Shown here one piece after another: positions 1 to 6,689 of a stretch of DNA of 16,235 nucleotides. The stretch is from an uncultured Lachnospiraceae bacterium (lineage in GTDB: Bacteria; Bacillota; Clostridia; Lachnospirales; Lachnospiraceae). A program made the translations under genes and the position numbers. The number at the start of each line of letters is the position of its first letter. Within the stretch, counting starts at the first letter, position 1. The notes under the pieces were generated by a model that was given only the letters and a program-made list of their open reading frames with translations, was not told the origin of the DNA and did not search any database. The DNA lies in assembly GCA_948441955.1 (NCBI GenBank), contig CAOJQZ010000053.1, forward strand, positions 1 through 16,235, given 5' to 3'.

Positions 1-672
1 TTCCAGCTAAACACCGTGATCGAGGACGACACAGAGCCGAAAGTACCCCTCACAGGAGAACAGGAAGAAAGCCTTTTATCCTTTATGCAAAGTGATAGCG
101 TCTATCAGAAATACCGTGACGAGGTTATCATACTGCTGGGGACGGGGCTTAGGATTTCCGAACTCTGCGGGCTGACTGAAACCGACCTTGACTTTGAAAA
201 CCGGGTAATCAATGTAGACCACCAGCTTTTACGGAGCGCGGAAACAGGCTACTACATAGAGAAGCCCAAAACACAGAGCGGTATCAGACAAATTCCAATG
301 AGTGAAAAAGTGTATGAAGCGTTGGGGCGCGTGTTGGAGAACCGCAAGGGAGCGAAGCAGATCACCATTGACGGTTACAGCAATTTCCTTTTCCTCAACC
401 GGGACGGTTGCCCGAAAACGAATGTGAATTATGCTACCATGTTTCGGGGGCTTGCAAAGAAGTATAACAAATGCCATGAGGAAGCCTTACCCAAAGTAAT
501 GACACCGCACACCTTACGCCATACGTTCTGCACCAACTTAGCCAATGCCGGAATGAACCCGAAAGCGTTACAGTATATCATGGGACACTCCAATATCACC
601 ATGACGCTGAACTACTACGCACACGCAACATTCGCTTCCGCAAGGGCTGAAATGGAACGGCTGATTGCATAG
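1..672 (+). CDS. Tyrosine recombinase (Tn916-type integrase), C-terminal part, 5' end outside window
   Basis: Catalytic domain of a phage-type tyrosine integrase that cuts and rejoins DNA to insert or excise an integrative element. The frame is open from base 1, so the N-terminal arm-binding and core-binding domains lie outside. All catalytic landmarks are visible: Arg in GLRISE (codon 151-153), Lys in the beta-hairpin PKTQSGIRQIPM, HTLRH (His and Arg near codons 508-519), GHSNI, and the nucleophile Tyr in NYYAHA (codon 616-618). The reading frame ends normally at a TAG. The style matches integrases of Tn916-like conjugative transposons and phages of Firmicutes. Such genes usually sit at the very end of their element, with int reading towards the end, which fits the repeats just downstream. 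Family assignment is firm; the exact element type is inferred. Confidence 0.93.
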   Translation, partial: FQLNTVIEDDTEPKVPLTGEQEESLLSFMQSDSVYQKYRDEVIILLGTGLRISELCGLTETDLDFENRVINVDHQLLRSAETGYYIEKPKTQSGIRQIPMSEKVYEALGRVLENRKGAKQITIDGYSNFLFLNRDGCPKTNVNYATMFRGLAKKYNKCHEEALPKVMTPHTLRHTFCTNLANAGMNPKALQYIMGHSNITMTLNYYAHATFASARAEMERLIA

Positions 673-735
673 CCGCAGACGGATTTACTACTTCTTTTAC
701 TACCATTGAGAGGGAAAACCTAAGAGGTTTTGAGA

Positions 736-814
736 GTATATGAGAACTTCTCCCCATATCTAAAATGCCGGGAAAGCCCGAAAATACGGGCTATACCGAC
801 ATATAAGAACTTCT
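736..814. repeat. Direct repeats and small hairpin just after the integrase (candidate arm-type Int sites / element end)
   Basis: Two near-identical 14-mers, ATATGAGAACTTCT (738-751) and ATATAAGAACTTCT (801-814), match at 13 of 14 bases in the same orientation, 63 bp apart. Between them lies a perfect 6-bp inverted repeat, AGCCCG (775-780) and CGGGCT (787-792), with an AT-rich 6-base loop. Direct repeats bound by the integrase N-terminal domain are a known feature of the ends of Tn916-like elements, so these are candidate arm-type sites. That reading is inference from position and spacing; no T-run follows the hairpin, so it is a poor terminator. Confidence 0.5.
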
Positions 815-1289
815 AAAGAGATAATCTAAATTCACCATAAATTTTAAAAAACCATTTAACCAAAAGAATAGCAGCAACAGCTAAGGATGATAAACCCAGC
901 GGATCTTTAAAGTTTGTTTCTGGAAAGAAATAATTCAAAACCATATTGAGCACAAAAAATGAGCTGAAAGTTATAATCAAAACTTTCAATATAGAATTGT
1001 ATTCTCCTTTTGCTTTTTCTTTTTTCGCCTGTAAGTCCATTAGATTTTCTTCTGCTCTTTTCTGATAATCTTCCATAGTAATCCTTTCCCCGCTAAGCAG
1101 TTCATTTACAGTTATGCCCAGTATGTTGCACAAATCAAGCATTAGCGAAACATCTGGCATACTTTTTCCCGTTTCCCATTTTGAGACTGCTCTATTGGTA
1201 ATATTTAATTTTTCAGCCAACTGCATTTGCGTAAGCCCTTTTTCCTTTCGACAGGCTGCTATAAATTTTCCTATCATTTCTTGTTCCAT
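813..1289 (-). CDS. Membrane-anchored XRE-family transcriptional regulator
   Basis: A 158-residue protein with an N-terminal Cro/C1-type helix-turn-helix (about residues 6-66; LTQMQLAEKLNITNRAVSKW is the classic core), a charged linker (70-98), and two hydrophobic segments (about 100-122 and 131-150) that should be membrane-spanning. It is therefore probably a DNA-binding protein tethered to the membrane, a layout known in Firmicutes but of unknown signal. The ATG at 1289 is supported by AAGGAGG (1296-1302) with a 6-base gap. Base composition is clearly more AT-rich than the integrase and the glgB-to-dnaK genes. Its TAG stop overlaps the second integrase-side direct repeat, so its 3' end may coincide with an element boundary. 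It could be cargo of the element or a host gene next to the insertion point. Confidence 0.85.
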   Translation of the reverse strand: MEQEMIGKFIAACRKEKGLTQMQLAEKLNITNRAVSKWETGKSMPDVSLMLDLCNILGITVNELLSGERITMEDYQKRAEENLMDLQAKKEKAKGEYNSILKVLIITFSSFFVLNMVLNYFFPETNFKDPLGLSSLAVAAILLVKWFFKIYGEFRLSL

Positions 1290-1305
1290 GTTCTACCTCC
1301 TTGCA

Positions 1306-1346
1306 GTTAGTTTATAAATTAAAAACGGATTATGAAACGAACTAAC
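1306..1346. promoter_or_regulatory. Inverted repeat upstream of the XRE gene (possible operator)
   Basis: A perfect 7-bp inverted repeat, GTTAGTT (1306-1312) and AACTAAC (1340-1346), is separated by 27 bases and flanks a TATAAA-like -10 for the minus strand. It sits directly upstream of the XRE ribosome site and could serve autoregulation. The function is inferred only from position. Confidence 0.3.
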
Positions 1347-1509
1347 CGTTGATTGTACTTAATTCAACCGCCAGTTGATTAAACAAGTATCCTCTATTTC
1401 TGCGCCCAATATAGGGCTTCAGGTCCTGATATGGAGTGAGGACAAAGGACATAGGGCGATTTAATCCTGCGGCACCAAGAGCAAACGTATTTTCCGCCCA
1501 TTTCCTCAA
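1342..1509 (-). pseudogene. Unrecognised open-frame remnant (about 55 codons)
   Basis: Between the tetR stop and the XRE gene the minus strand carries an uninterrupted frame that reads like real protein: it includes NTFALGAAGLNRPMSFVLTP, then YQDLKPYIGRRNRGYLF and NQLAVELSTING, ending in a TAG at 1342-1344. It has no ATG and no ribosome site; the only start near its upstream end is a TTG at 1509 overlapping the tetR stop. The residue mix (Gly, Pro, aromatic and charged residues in plausible spacing) resembles an internal piece of a globular protein rather than a random frame. I do not recognise the family. It may be a gene fragment left by a deletion or insertion at the adjacent mobile-element boundary, or a chance frame. 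Confidence 0.4.
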
Positions 1510-2039
1510 ATAATCGTTCCTTTAATACTCTCCGTCAGAGCCCCGATAATTTCTATCAGACGGTTCACATCACAATCCGGATTACCTGCATAAGCATGAT
1601 ATCCTCCCTGTATACAGTAAGTAAGGATAACATTCCTTGCCATATCCCCCCGGTACTCAGGATATTTCTCAAATATTAATTCCTTTATGCTGTGTTCAAT
1701 CCGGGCCGCCAGGAAATTTCTCTGCTTTCCTGAAAACAAAATGGTAATCAGAGAATTCTGGGCAAAATATGCATAGAAAAGCTCTCTTGTAAATTCTGCC
1801 GGATTTTTCTCAAAATATTCCGGATGCACAACCCCTTTCGCAACCTGAGTTACCACCTCCTCGCATAATACATCCGACAGTTCATAAATATCTCTGTAAT
1901 GTGCATAAAATGTAGATTTATTAATACATGCCTCCTCGCACAGCTCCTTAACCGTTATTTTTTCCAGTTCCTTTTTAGCGCGAAGCAGTGTAAATGCATT
2001 TTTAATGGCCCGTTCCGTTTTCAATATGCGAAGATCCAT
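1506..2039 (-). CDS. TetR/AcrR-family transcriptional regulator
   Basis: A 177-residue one-component repressor. The N-terminal helix-turn-helix spans about residues 8-52; ITVKELCEEACINKSTFYAH is the typical TetR recognition region. The rest is an all-helical ligand/dimer domain without a recognisable ligand signature. The start is the ATG at 2039, preceded by an AGGGAG-like site (2047-2052); a longer frame upstream would run into the previous gene. The ATG overlaps the stop of the ABM-like gene (TAATG), so the two are translationally coupled. It probably controls its own operon and perhaps the divergent glgB. The ligand is unknown, possibly related to the partner protein. Confidence 0.88.
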   Translation of the reverse strand: MDLRILKTERAIKNAFTLLRAKKELEKITVKELCEEACINKSTFYAHYRDIYELSDVLCEEVVTQVAKGVVHPEYFEKNPAEFTRELFYAYFAQNSLITILFSGKQRNFLAARIEHSIKELIFEKYPEYRGDMARNVILTYCIQGGYHAYAGNPDCDVNRLIEIIGALTESIKGTII

Positions 2040-2386
2040 TAGAACACTCCCTCTCCTAAATATTTGTCGTGCGGGACTATTAAACATTTTTCAATAGACT
2101 TCCAATAGCTGTCGTAAAGATTTTTTTGTGCTGCTCCGTAGTTTTCTTTCGTATCAAATTCCCAGTAAAGCATATACTTGACACTTTTTACAATACGGTT
2201 GATTTTAAGAGGAGGAAGCCCCTCTTTAATTTGCTCCATATCTATGCGATACCCTCTTTTGGCCAACCGAAGCAGAAGCAATCCCTCCTGTTTTTCCAAA
2301 AGACTTTTGGCTTCAAGCATCAGGGCTTCAAATTCTTCCACCTTTTGCGGTTTGACCTGATAAATACATATTTCAGTAAATGGCAT
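2039..2386 (-). CDS. Small dimeric alpha/beta-barrel (ABM-like) protein
   Basis: A 115-residue protein beginning MPFTEICIYQVKPQKVEEFE, the usual first beta strand and helix of antibiotic-biosynthesis-monooxygenase-like proteins, with a later strand around YMLYWEFDTKENY. Such proteins form ferredoxin-like dimers; members range from quinol monooxygenases and haem-degrading enzymes to non-catalytic stress proteins. No haem- or substrate-binding signature is obvious, so the reaction is not called. The ATG at 2386 has an excellent AAGGAGG site (2395-2401) with an 8-base gap. It is first in a two-gene operon with the coupled tetR regulator, which suggests its product acts on the same compound the regulator senses. 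Confidence 0.7.
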   Translation of the reverse strand: MPFTEICIYQVKPQKVEEFEALMLEAKSLLEKQEGLLLLRLAKRGYRIDMEQIKEGLPPLKINRIVKSVKYMLYWEFDTKENYGAAQKNLYDSYWKSIEKCLIVPHDKYLGEGVF

Positions 2387-2466
2387 TTTCCATTCCTCCT
2401 TCCTTTTACTTATAGCATTAGAAATGTGACAACAAGCAATATTTCAACATACTTCCCGATGTTTTT

Positions 2467-2480
2467 AACAAAAAGTTGTT
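2467..2480. promoter_or_regulatory. Short palindrome in the tetR-operon/glgB divergent region
   Basis: AACAA (2467-2471) and TTGTT (2476-2480) form a 5-bp inverted repeat with a 4-base spacer, overlapping a possible -35 (TTGTTT, 2476-2481) that pairs at 17 bp with TATTGT (2499-2504). It lies between the divergent tetR operon and glgB, where a TetR operator would be expected. Weak evidence, position only. Confidence 0.25.
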
Positions 2481-2507
2481 TATCCCTCCTTTTGTCTATA
2501 TTGTTGG

Positions 2508-2536
2508 TAGACGCTCCGTTCTTTCTTTTATATAAT
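2508..2536 (+). promoter_or_regulatory. glgB promoter (sigma-A type)
   Basis: TAGACG (2508-2513) matches 4 of 6 of the -35 consensus and lies exactly 17 bp before a perfect TATAAT (2531-2536). Transcription would start near 2543, giving a short leader of about 28 bases with a TGGAGG ribosome site (2558-2563) and the ATG at 2571. Confidence 0.65.
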
Positions 2537-2570
2537 ATCAAAAATATCCTTAATAAATGGAGGTTACATA

Positions 2571-4361
2571 ATGGATTTGTATGGATTTTATACCGGAAAA
2601 ATATTTGACGCATACCGTTTTTTAGGCGCCCACCCAGAAAAAGAAGGAGTCACCTTCCGTACCTTTGCCCCCGCCGCTGTGCGGATTTCCCTTATCGGCG
2701 AATTTTCAGGCTGGGAGGAATGGGACATGAACCGCACTTACGATGGGAATTTCTGGGAGTGTTACGCAAAAGCCGCAAAAACCGGACAGATGTACAAATA
2801 CCGTATCTACAAGCGGGACGGATCTTTTACAGATCACTGCGATCCCTATGGTTTCGGAATGGAACTGCGCCCTGGTACTGCCTCCGTCATCCGGGACTTA
2901 TCCTCTTATATCTTTCATGATAAAAAATGGATGAAACAGCGGACTGACTGCAAGAGGAATCCTCTTAATATATATGAGCTCCATTTCGGCTCCTTTAAGA
3001 AACCGTCAGAAAGGGCTGATGACTGGTATTCCTATACAGAGCTTGCTCATATTCTTATCCCTTACCTGAAGGAATGCGGATACAATTATATCGAAATCAT
3101 GCCCTTATCCGAGCACCCCTGCGACGAATCCTGGGGCTATCAAAACACCGGATTTTTCAGCCCCACCGCACGCTATGGAACCGCTGGGCAGCTCATGGAA
3201 TTTATCGATATCTGCCATCAGAATGAAATCGGCGTTCTTCTGGATTTTGTTCCGGTTCATTTTGCCGTGGACGGCTACGCCTTGGCGGATTACGACGGGA
3301 CGCCTCTCTATGAGTACCCCAGCTCTGACGTAGGAATAAGCGAATGGGGAAGCCGGAACTTTATGCATTCCCGGGGCGAAGTAAGGAGCTTTCTACAATC
3401 CGCGGCAAATTACTGGCTCACAGAATACCATGCAGACGGTATCCGTATGGATGCTATCAGCCGCATCATTTACTGGCAGGGCGAGCCTGCCAGAGGGGTA
3501 AACAATAACGCTGTGGCCTTCCTTCGGGAAATGAACCGGGGACTTAAGTCTATGCATCCCTCTGCCGTATTATCTGCTGAAGATTCTACATCTTATCCCG
3601 GAGTCACACGTTCTGCCGCGGAAGGCGGCCTTGGCTTTGACTATAAATGGGATATGGGATGGATGAACGATACACTGAACTACTTCCGCACTGCCCCTGA
3701 ATACAGAAATAAAGATTACCATAAACTTACCTTTTCCATGATGTATTACTATAATGACGCTTATCTCCTGCCCTTTTCCCATGATGAAACAGTACATGGT
3801 AAAGCTGCCATTCTGCAAAAAATGAACGGAGAATATGAGGAGAAATTTCCCCAGGCCCGGGCGCTTTATATGTATATGTATGCACACCCTGGAAAAAAGC
3901 TCAACTTTATGGGAAATGAGCTGGGACAGCTAAGGGAATGGGACGAAAAACGGGAGCAGGACTGGGATATATTAAAGTATCCCATCCATGACGCCTTCCA
4001 TCGCTTTATGAAAGATTTAAATCACATATACTTAACCCATCCGGCATTTTATGAACAGGATTATGAAAATGACGGTTTCCAGTGGATCGACTGCCATCAG
4101 GAGTCACGCTGTATCTATGCTTTCGAACGTATCAGCAAATCTCAAAGAATCGCCGCTGTCTTCAACTTCTCTGATAAACTGCAGAAGGATTATACCTTTA
4201 CCCTGAAAAGCGCCTGTACATTAAAGCTTCTTATCGCCAGCGATATGGATCAGTATGGGGGGAAAAAACACTATGAAGCAGAAACAATTACTTTAGAAAA
4301 TGGGAAAGCTAACGTAACGCTGGGAGCCTACAGCGGAATATATTATCTTATAGGGAATTGA
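2571..4361 (+). CDS. glgB: 1,4-alpha-glucan (glycogen) branching enzyme
   Basis: A 596-residue cytoplasmic GH13 enzyme that cuts alpha-1,4-glucan chains and re-attaches them as alpha-1,6 branches in glycogen synthesis. An N-terminal CBM48-like beta-sandwich (about 15-110, including LIGEFSGWEEW) precedes the catalytic barrel. All GH13 signatures are present: DFVPVH (Asp225, His230), the nucleophile Asp294 in HADGIRMDA, the acid/base Glu337 in SAEDST, and HDE 404-406 in SHDETVHGK. A C-terminal beta domain follows from about 495. It is shorter than the 620-730 residues of many GlgB enzymes because it lacks the extra N-terminal module. The start is fixed by TGGAGG seven bases upstream. No other glycogen gene lies in the window, so it stands alone behind its own promoter. 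The signatures strongly favour a branching enzyme over other GH13 members. Confidence 0.95.
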   Translation: MDLYGFYTGKIFDAYRFLGAHPEKEGVTFRTFAPAAVRISLIGEFSGWEEWDMNRTYDGNFWECYAKAAKTGQMYKYRIYKRDGSFTDHCDPYGFGMELRPGTASVIRDLSSYIFHDKKWMKQRTDCKRNPLNIYELHFGSFKKPSERADDWYSYTELAHILIPYLKECGYNYIEIMPLSEHPCDESWGYQNTGFFSPTARYGTAGQLMEFIDICHQNEIGVLLDFVPVHFAVDGYALADYDGTPLYEYPSSDVGISEWGSRNFMHSRGEVRSFLQSAANYWLTEYHADGIRMDAISRIIYWQGEPARGVNNNAVAFLREMNRGLKSMHPSAVLSAEDSTSYPGVTRSAAEGGLGFDYKWDMGWMNDTLNYFRTAPEYRNKDYHKLTFSMMYYYNDAYLLPFSHDETVHGKAAILQKMNGEYEEKFPQARALYMYMYAHPGKKLNFMGNELGQLREWDEKREQDWDILKYPIHDAFHRFMKDLNHIYLTHPAFYEQDYENDGFQWIDCHQESRCIYAFERISKSQRIAAVFNFSDKLQKDYTFTLKSACTLKLLIASDMDQYGGKKHYEAETITLENGKANVTLGAYSGIYYLIGN

Positions 4362-4384
4362 ATTTCCTGATATACCAAAATAAA

Positions 4385-4429
4385 AATATCCATGCAGGCA
4401 TCAATTTTGCAGATTTCTGCATGGATATT
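4385..4429. terminator. Hairpin terminator between glgB and mrp (probably bidirectional)
   Basis: A perfect 13-bp inverted repeat, AATATCCATGCAG (4385-4397) and CTGCATGGATATT (4417-4429), has a 19-base loop. It lies between the converging glgB and mrp genes. Read on the minus strand, the stem is followed by a T-rich tail (TTTTATTTT), which fits termination of the long mrp-side operon. On the plus strand the tail is poor, so its strength for glgB is uncertain. Confidence 0.7.
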
Positions 4430-4487
4430 CTATTCCATACTTTCCTATAAAACTTTTCTGAAAAATGCTTCGCCATATAATGCAGCT

Positions 4488-5318
4488 TTATATCTTATTT
4501 GCTGCCTCCGCCAGATACTCATTGCTGACTTCATAGAATCTCTCCTGCTCCACTGCCTGGGCAAGCCCCGCATCTATCGGCATTTTTCCAAGCACAGGAA
4601 CTTTAAGCTCCTTTGCCGCTTCGTCAATATGGCTTTCCCCGAACACCGCAATTTCCTTTCCGCAGTCCGGACACACAAGATAGCTGTAATTTTCCACAAT
4701 GCCAAGCACCGGAATATTCATCTGCTTTGCCATACCGTAGGCCTTCTTTACAATCATCTTAACCAAATCCTGCGGTGACGATACAATAACAACTCCGTCA
4801 ACCGGAAGGGACTGGAACACTGTAAGCGGTACATCACCGGTTCCCGGAGGCATATCTACAAAGAGATAATCTAAGTCTCCCCAAATGACATCCGTCCAAA
4901 ACTGTGTCACCACGCCGGCAATAACCGGTCCTCTCCATATAACCGGGTCGGATTCATTTTCAAGAAGAAGATTAATAGACATAATCTTCGTACCGTCCTT
5001 TGCCTCACAGGGAAGAATAGCATCCTCTGTTCCCCTTGCCTTCTCATGAATCCCATACATTTTCGGAATAGACGGTCCTGTAATATCCGCATCCATAATT
5101 CCTACGGAAAAACCCTGCTCCTTCATCATACGTGCAAGTGACGCCGTCACCATAGACTTACCGACGCCGCCTTTGCCGCTTACTACCGCGATTACCTTAC
5201 GAATATGTGATGATGCATTCGCCGGTTTCCTGAAATCCTGTGGCTTACTGCCGCAACTGTCTGCATGAGCGCAGCCCGCACAGTCTGACGGGCTGCAGCC
5301 ATTCTGCTGCTCTGCCAT
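4488..5318 (-). CDS. Mrp/NBP35-type Fe-S cluster carrier ATPase
   Basis: A 276-residue P-loop NTPase of the Mrp/NBP35 family, which bind and deliver Fe-S clusters to client proteins. The deviant Walker A GKGGVGKS starts about residue 48; DADITGPSIPKMYG and the Mrp signature VDMPPGTGDVPLT follow. A C-terminal CPDC pair (about 216-219) would bridge a cluster between two subunits. A cysteine-rich N-terminus (Cys8, 13, 16 and 22) resembles the extra cluster site of NBP35/ApbC-like forms in anaerobes. The frame also allows a TTG at 5327, but the GGAGG site sits only about two bases before it and ten before the ATG at 5318, so the ATG is preferred. It is last in a minus-strand gene run, 42 bases after ridA, ahead of a hairpin terminator. 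Confidence 0.92.
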   Translation of the reverse strand: MAEQQNGCSPSDCAGCAHADSCGSKPQDFRKPANASSHIRKVIAVVSGKGGVGKSMVTASLARMMKEQGFSVGIMDADITGPSIPKMYGIHEKARGTEDAILPCEAKDGTKIMSINLLLENESDPVIWRGPVIAGVVTQFWTDVIWGDLDYLFVDMPPGTGDVPLTVFQSLPVDGVVIVSSPQDLVKMIVKKAYGMAKQMNIPVLGIVENYSYLVCPDCGKEIAVFGESHIDEAAKELKVPVLGKMPIDAGLAQAVEQERFYEVSNEYLAEAANKI

Positions 5319-5360
5319 ATCACTCAATCCTCCAAATCATCTTAAAAGTTATCTAATCCT

Positions 5361-5735
5361 CTACTCGACTGCCGCAATAACCTCTATCTCACAGAGCGCT
5401 CCCTTGGGAAGCTCCTTAACTGCAAAGCAGCTTCGTGCCGGCTTAGATGTAAAATACTTTGCATATACCTCGTTAAACGCACCAAAATTTGCCATATCAG
5501 ATAAGAAACAGGTGGTCTTTAACACATGATCGAAATCTGTTCCGGCTTCCTTAAGAACCTCGCCGATATTCCTGCACGCCTGCTCGGTCTGTCCTTCAAT
5601 CGTATCGAACTCAATGTCGTTAATAGCTGGATTAATACCAAGCTGTCCTGCAGAATAAAAAACTCCACCGTGTACATATCCCTGTGAGTATGGTCCTAAC
5701 GCCTTTGGCGCCTTTTCTGTTGCTACTACTTTCAT
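5361..5735 (-). CDS. ridA: RidA-family enamine/imine deaminase
   Basis: A 124-residue RidA (YjgF/YER057c/UK114) protein, normal family length. RidA trimers hydrolyse reactive enamine and imine intermediates released by PLP enzymes and amino-acid oxidases, giving keto acids and ammonia. The fingerprint is intact: ALGPYSQGY near the start, the conserved Arg in KPARSCFAV (about Arg101) that binds the substrate carboxylate, and the end motif CEIEVIAAVE with the active-site Glu. Two tandem ATGs are possible; the second (5735) is better spaced from GGAGAGG. The stop of the upstream ornithine-cyclodeaminase-family gene directly abuts the first ATG (TAAATGATG), so expression is probably coupled. Close pairing with an imine-chemistry enzyme supports a shared substrate or clean-up of its product. 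Confidence 0.93.
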   Translation of the reverse strand: MKVVATEKAPKALGPYSQGYVHGGVFYSAGQLGINPAINDIEFDTIEGQTEQACRNIGEVLKEAGTDFDHVLKTTCFLSDMANFGAFNEVYAKYFTSKPARSCFAVKELPKGALCEIEVIAAVE

Positions 5736-5738
5736 CAT

Positions 5739-6689
5739 TTACCTCTCCTTTGCTTTTTCTAATAATTTCTGCGCAATGCACACATCAAAAAGACCCATCC
5801 CTACAGATTTAAAATAGGTGGTCTTTTTTGCAATTTCCTTCTCCGGCCAGCCAGACGCAAGAAATTCGTTCATCAGAACAGTTCTGTCCCTTGTAATCCG
5901 TCCCTCAGAAATCGGTTGGCTCAAATCCCCGCTTTCTTCACAGGCATACGGAAGCTCAATGTACACTTTGTCTACAAGGTCCCAGATGACATCCGGAATC
6001 TCCCGCATCGAAGGAGTATAAGAGCCAATAGCTATAATACACTTTCCCTCTAGAAGCTCTTTATCTTCCGGCAGCACCGGTTTCTCGGAAGGGGTGGCGG
6101 TACAGATAATCTCGCTGTTTTTTACCAGTTCCTCCACTGACTTACATTGTACTACCTTTACCCCTGGATTATCAATAGCTTTTTCAAGACGTGCAAGATA
6201 TTCTGTCAAATCCCTGCTGCTGTGATTGTACACATACACCGTATGAATTTTTCTTGCCGCACAGGCATACAATGCCAGATGAAACCCTTGGGTGCCGGCT
6301 CCTACAATTCCCACCGTATGACAGTCCTCTCTGGACAAATGCCTTACGGCTACTCCTCCCACTGCCCCTGTCCTGTATGCCGTAACACTTTGGCCGTCAA
6401 GAATAGAAAGGGGCGCTCCTGTCTGGGAATCATTTAACAATACCACCCCGTCAATAGAAGGCAGGCCAAACTTCGCATTTTCCGGAAAAATAGTCAGCAT
6501 CTTTGTACCGATCACATCCTTTGTATAGCAGGGCATATACATCAGCGTCTTATTGTCATGCTCCACCACCGGACGTTCCGGCATAAAAAAGTCGCCGCTT
6601 CCGTAAATACGATACGCCTCCTCAATCGTATCCATCATCTCCTCCAGATTTGCCAGTTCCTCAATCTCCTTTTTACCTAAAACAATCAT
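5739..6689 (-). CDS. Ornithine cyclodeaminase/mu-crystallin family NAD(P)-dependent enzyme
   Basis: A 316-residue enzyme of the OCD/mu-crystallin superfamily. Members include ornithine cyclodeaminase, archaeal-type alanine dehydrogenase, ketimine reductase and opine-type synthases; all work through imine intermediates with a bound nicotinamide cofactor. Visible features are the substrate-side Lys in GTKMLTIFPEN (about Lys63), DGQSVTAYRTGAVGGVA (about 98-114), and a Rossmann loop VGIVGAGTQG (126-135). The DxxGGDxPGKTE-type stretch typical of true ornithine cyclodeaminases is missing; the corresponding region reads YACEESGDLSQPI, closer to the alanine dehydrogenase/ketimine reductase branch. 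The substrate is therefore left open. The ATG at 6689 follows a GGAGGG site and overlaps the MATE stop (ATGA); a longer frame from 6737 would overlap that gene and starts with unlikely basic sequence. Confidence 0.85.
   Translation of the reverse strand: MIVLGKKEIEELANLEEMMDTIEEAYRIYGSGDFFMPERPVVEHDNKTLMYMPCYTKDVIGTKMLTIFPENAKFGLPSIDGVVLLNDSQTGAPLSILDGQSVTAYRTGAVGGVAVRHLSREDCHTVGIVGAGTQGFHLALYACAARKIHTVYVYNHSSRDLTEYLARLEKAIDNPGVKVVQCKSVEELVKNSEIICTATPSEKPVLPEDKELLEGKCIIAIGSYTPSMREIPDVIWDLVDKVYIELPYACEESGDLSQPISEGRITRDRTVLMNEFLASGWPEKEIAKKTTYFKSVGMGLFDVCIAQKLLEKAKER

Noticed and set aside
775..792. Hairpin after int as an intrinsic terminator
   Set aside because: Only a 6-bp stem and no T-run on either side, so it was kept only as part of the repeat region.
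2040..2087. Upstream start giving tetR 16 more residues
   Set aside because: It would overlap the preceding gene; the ATG at 2039 has its own ribosome site and the usual coupled TAATG junction.
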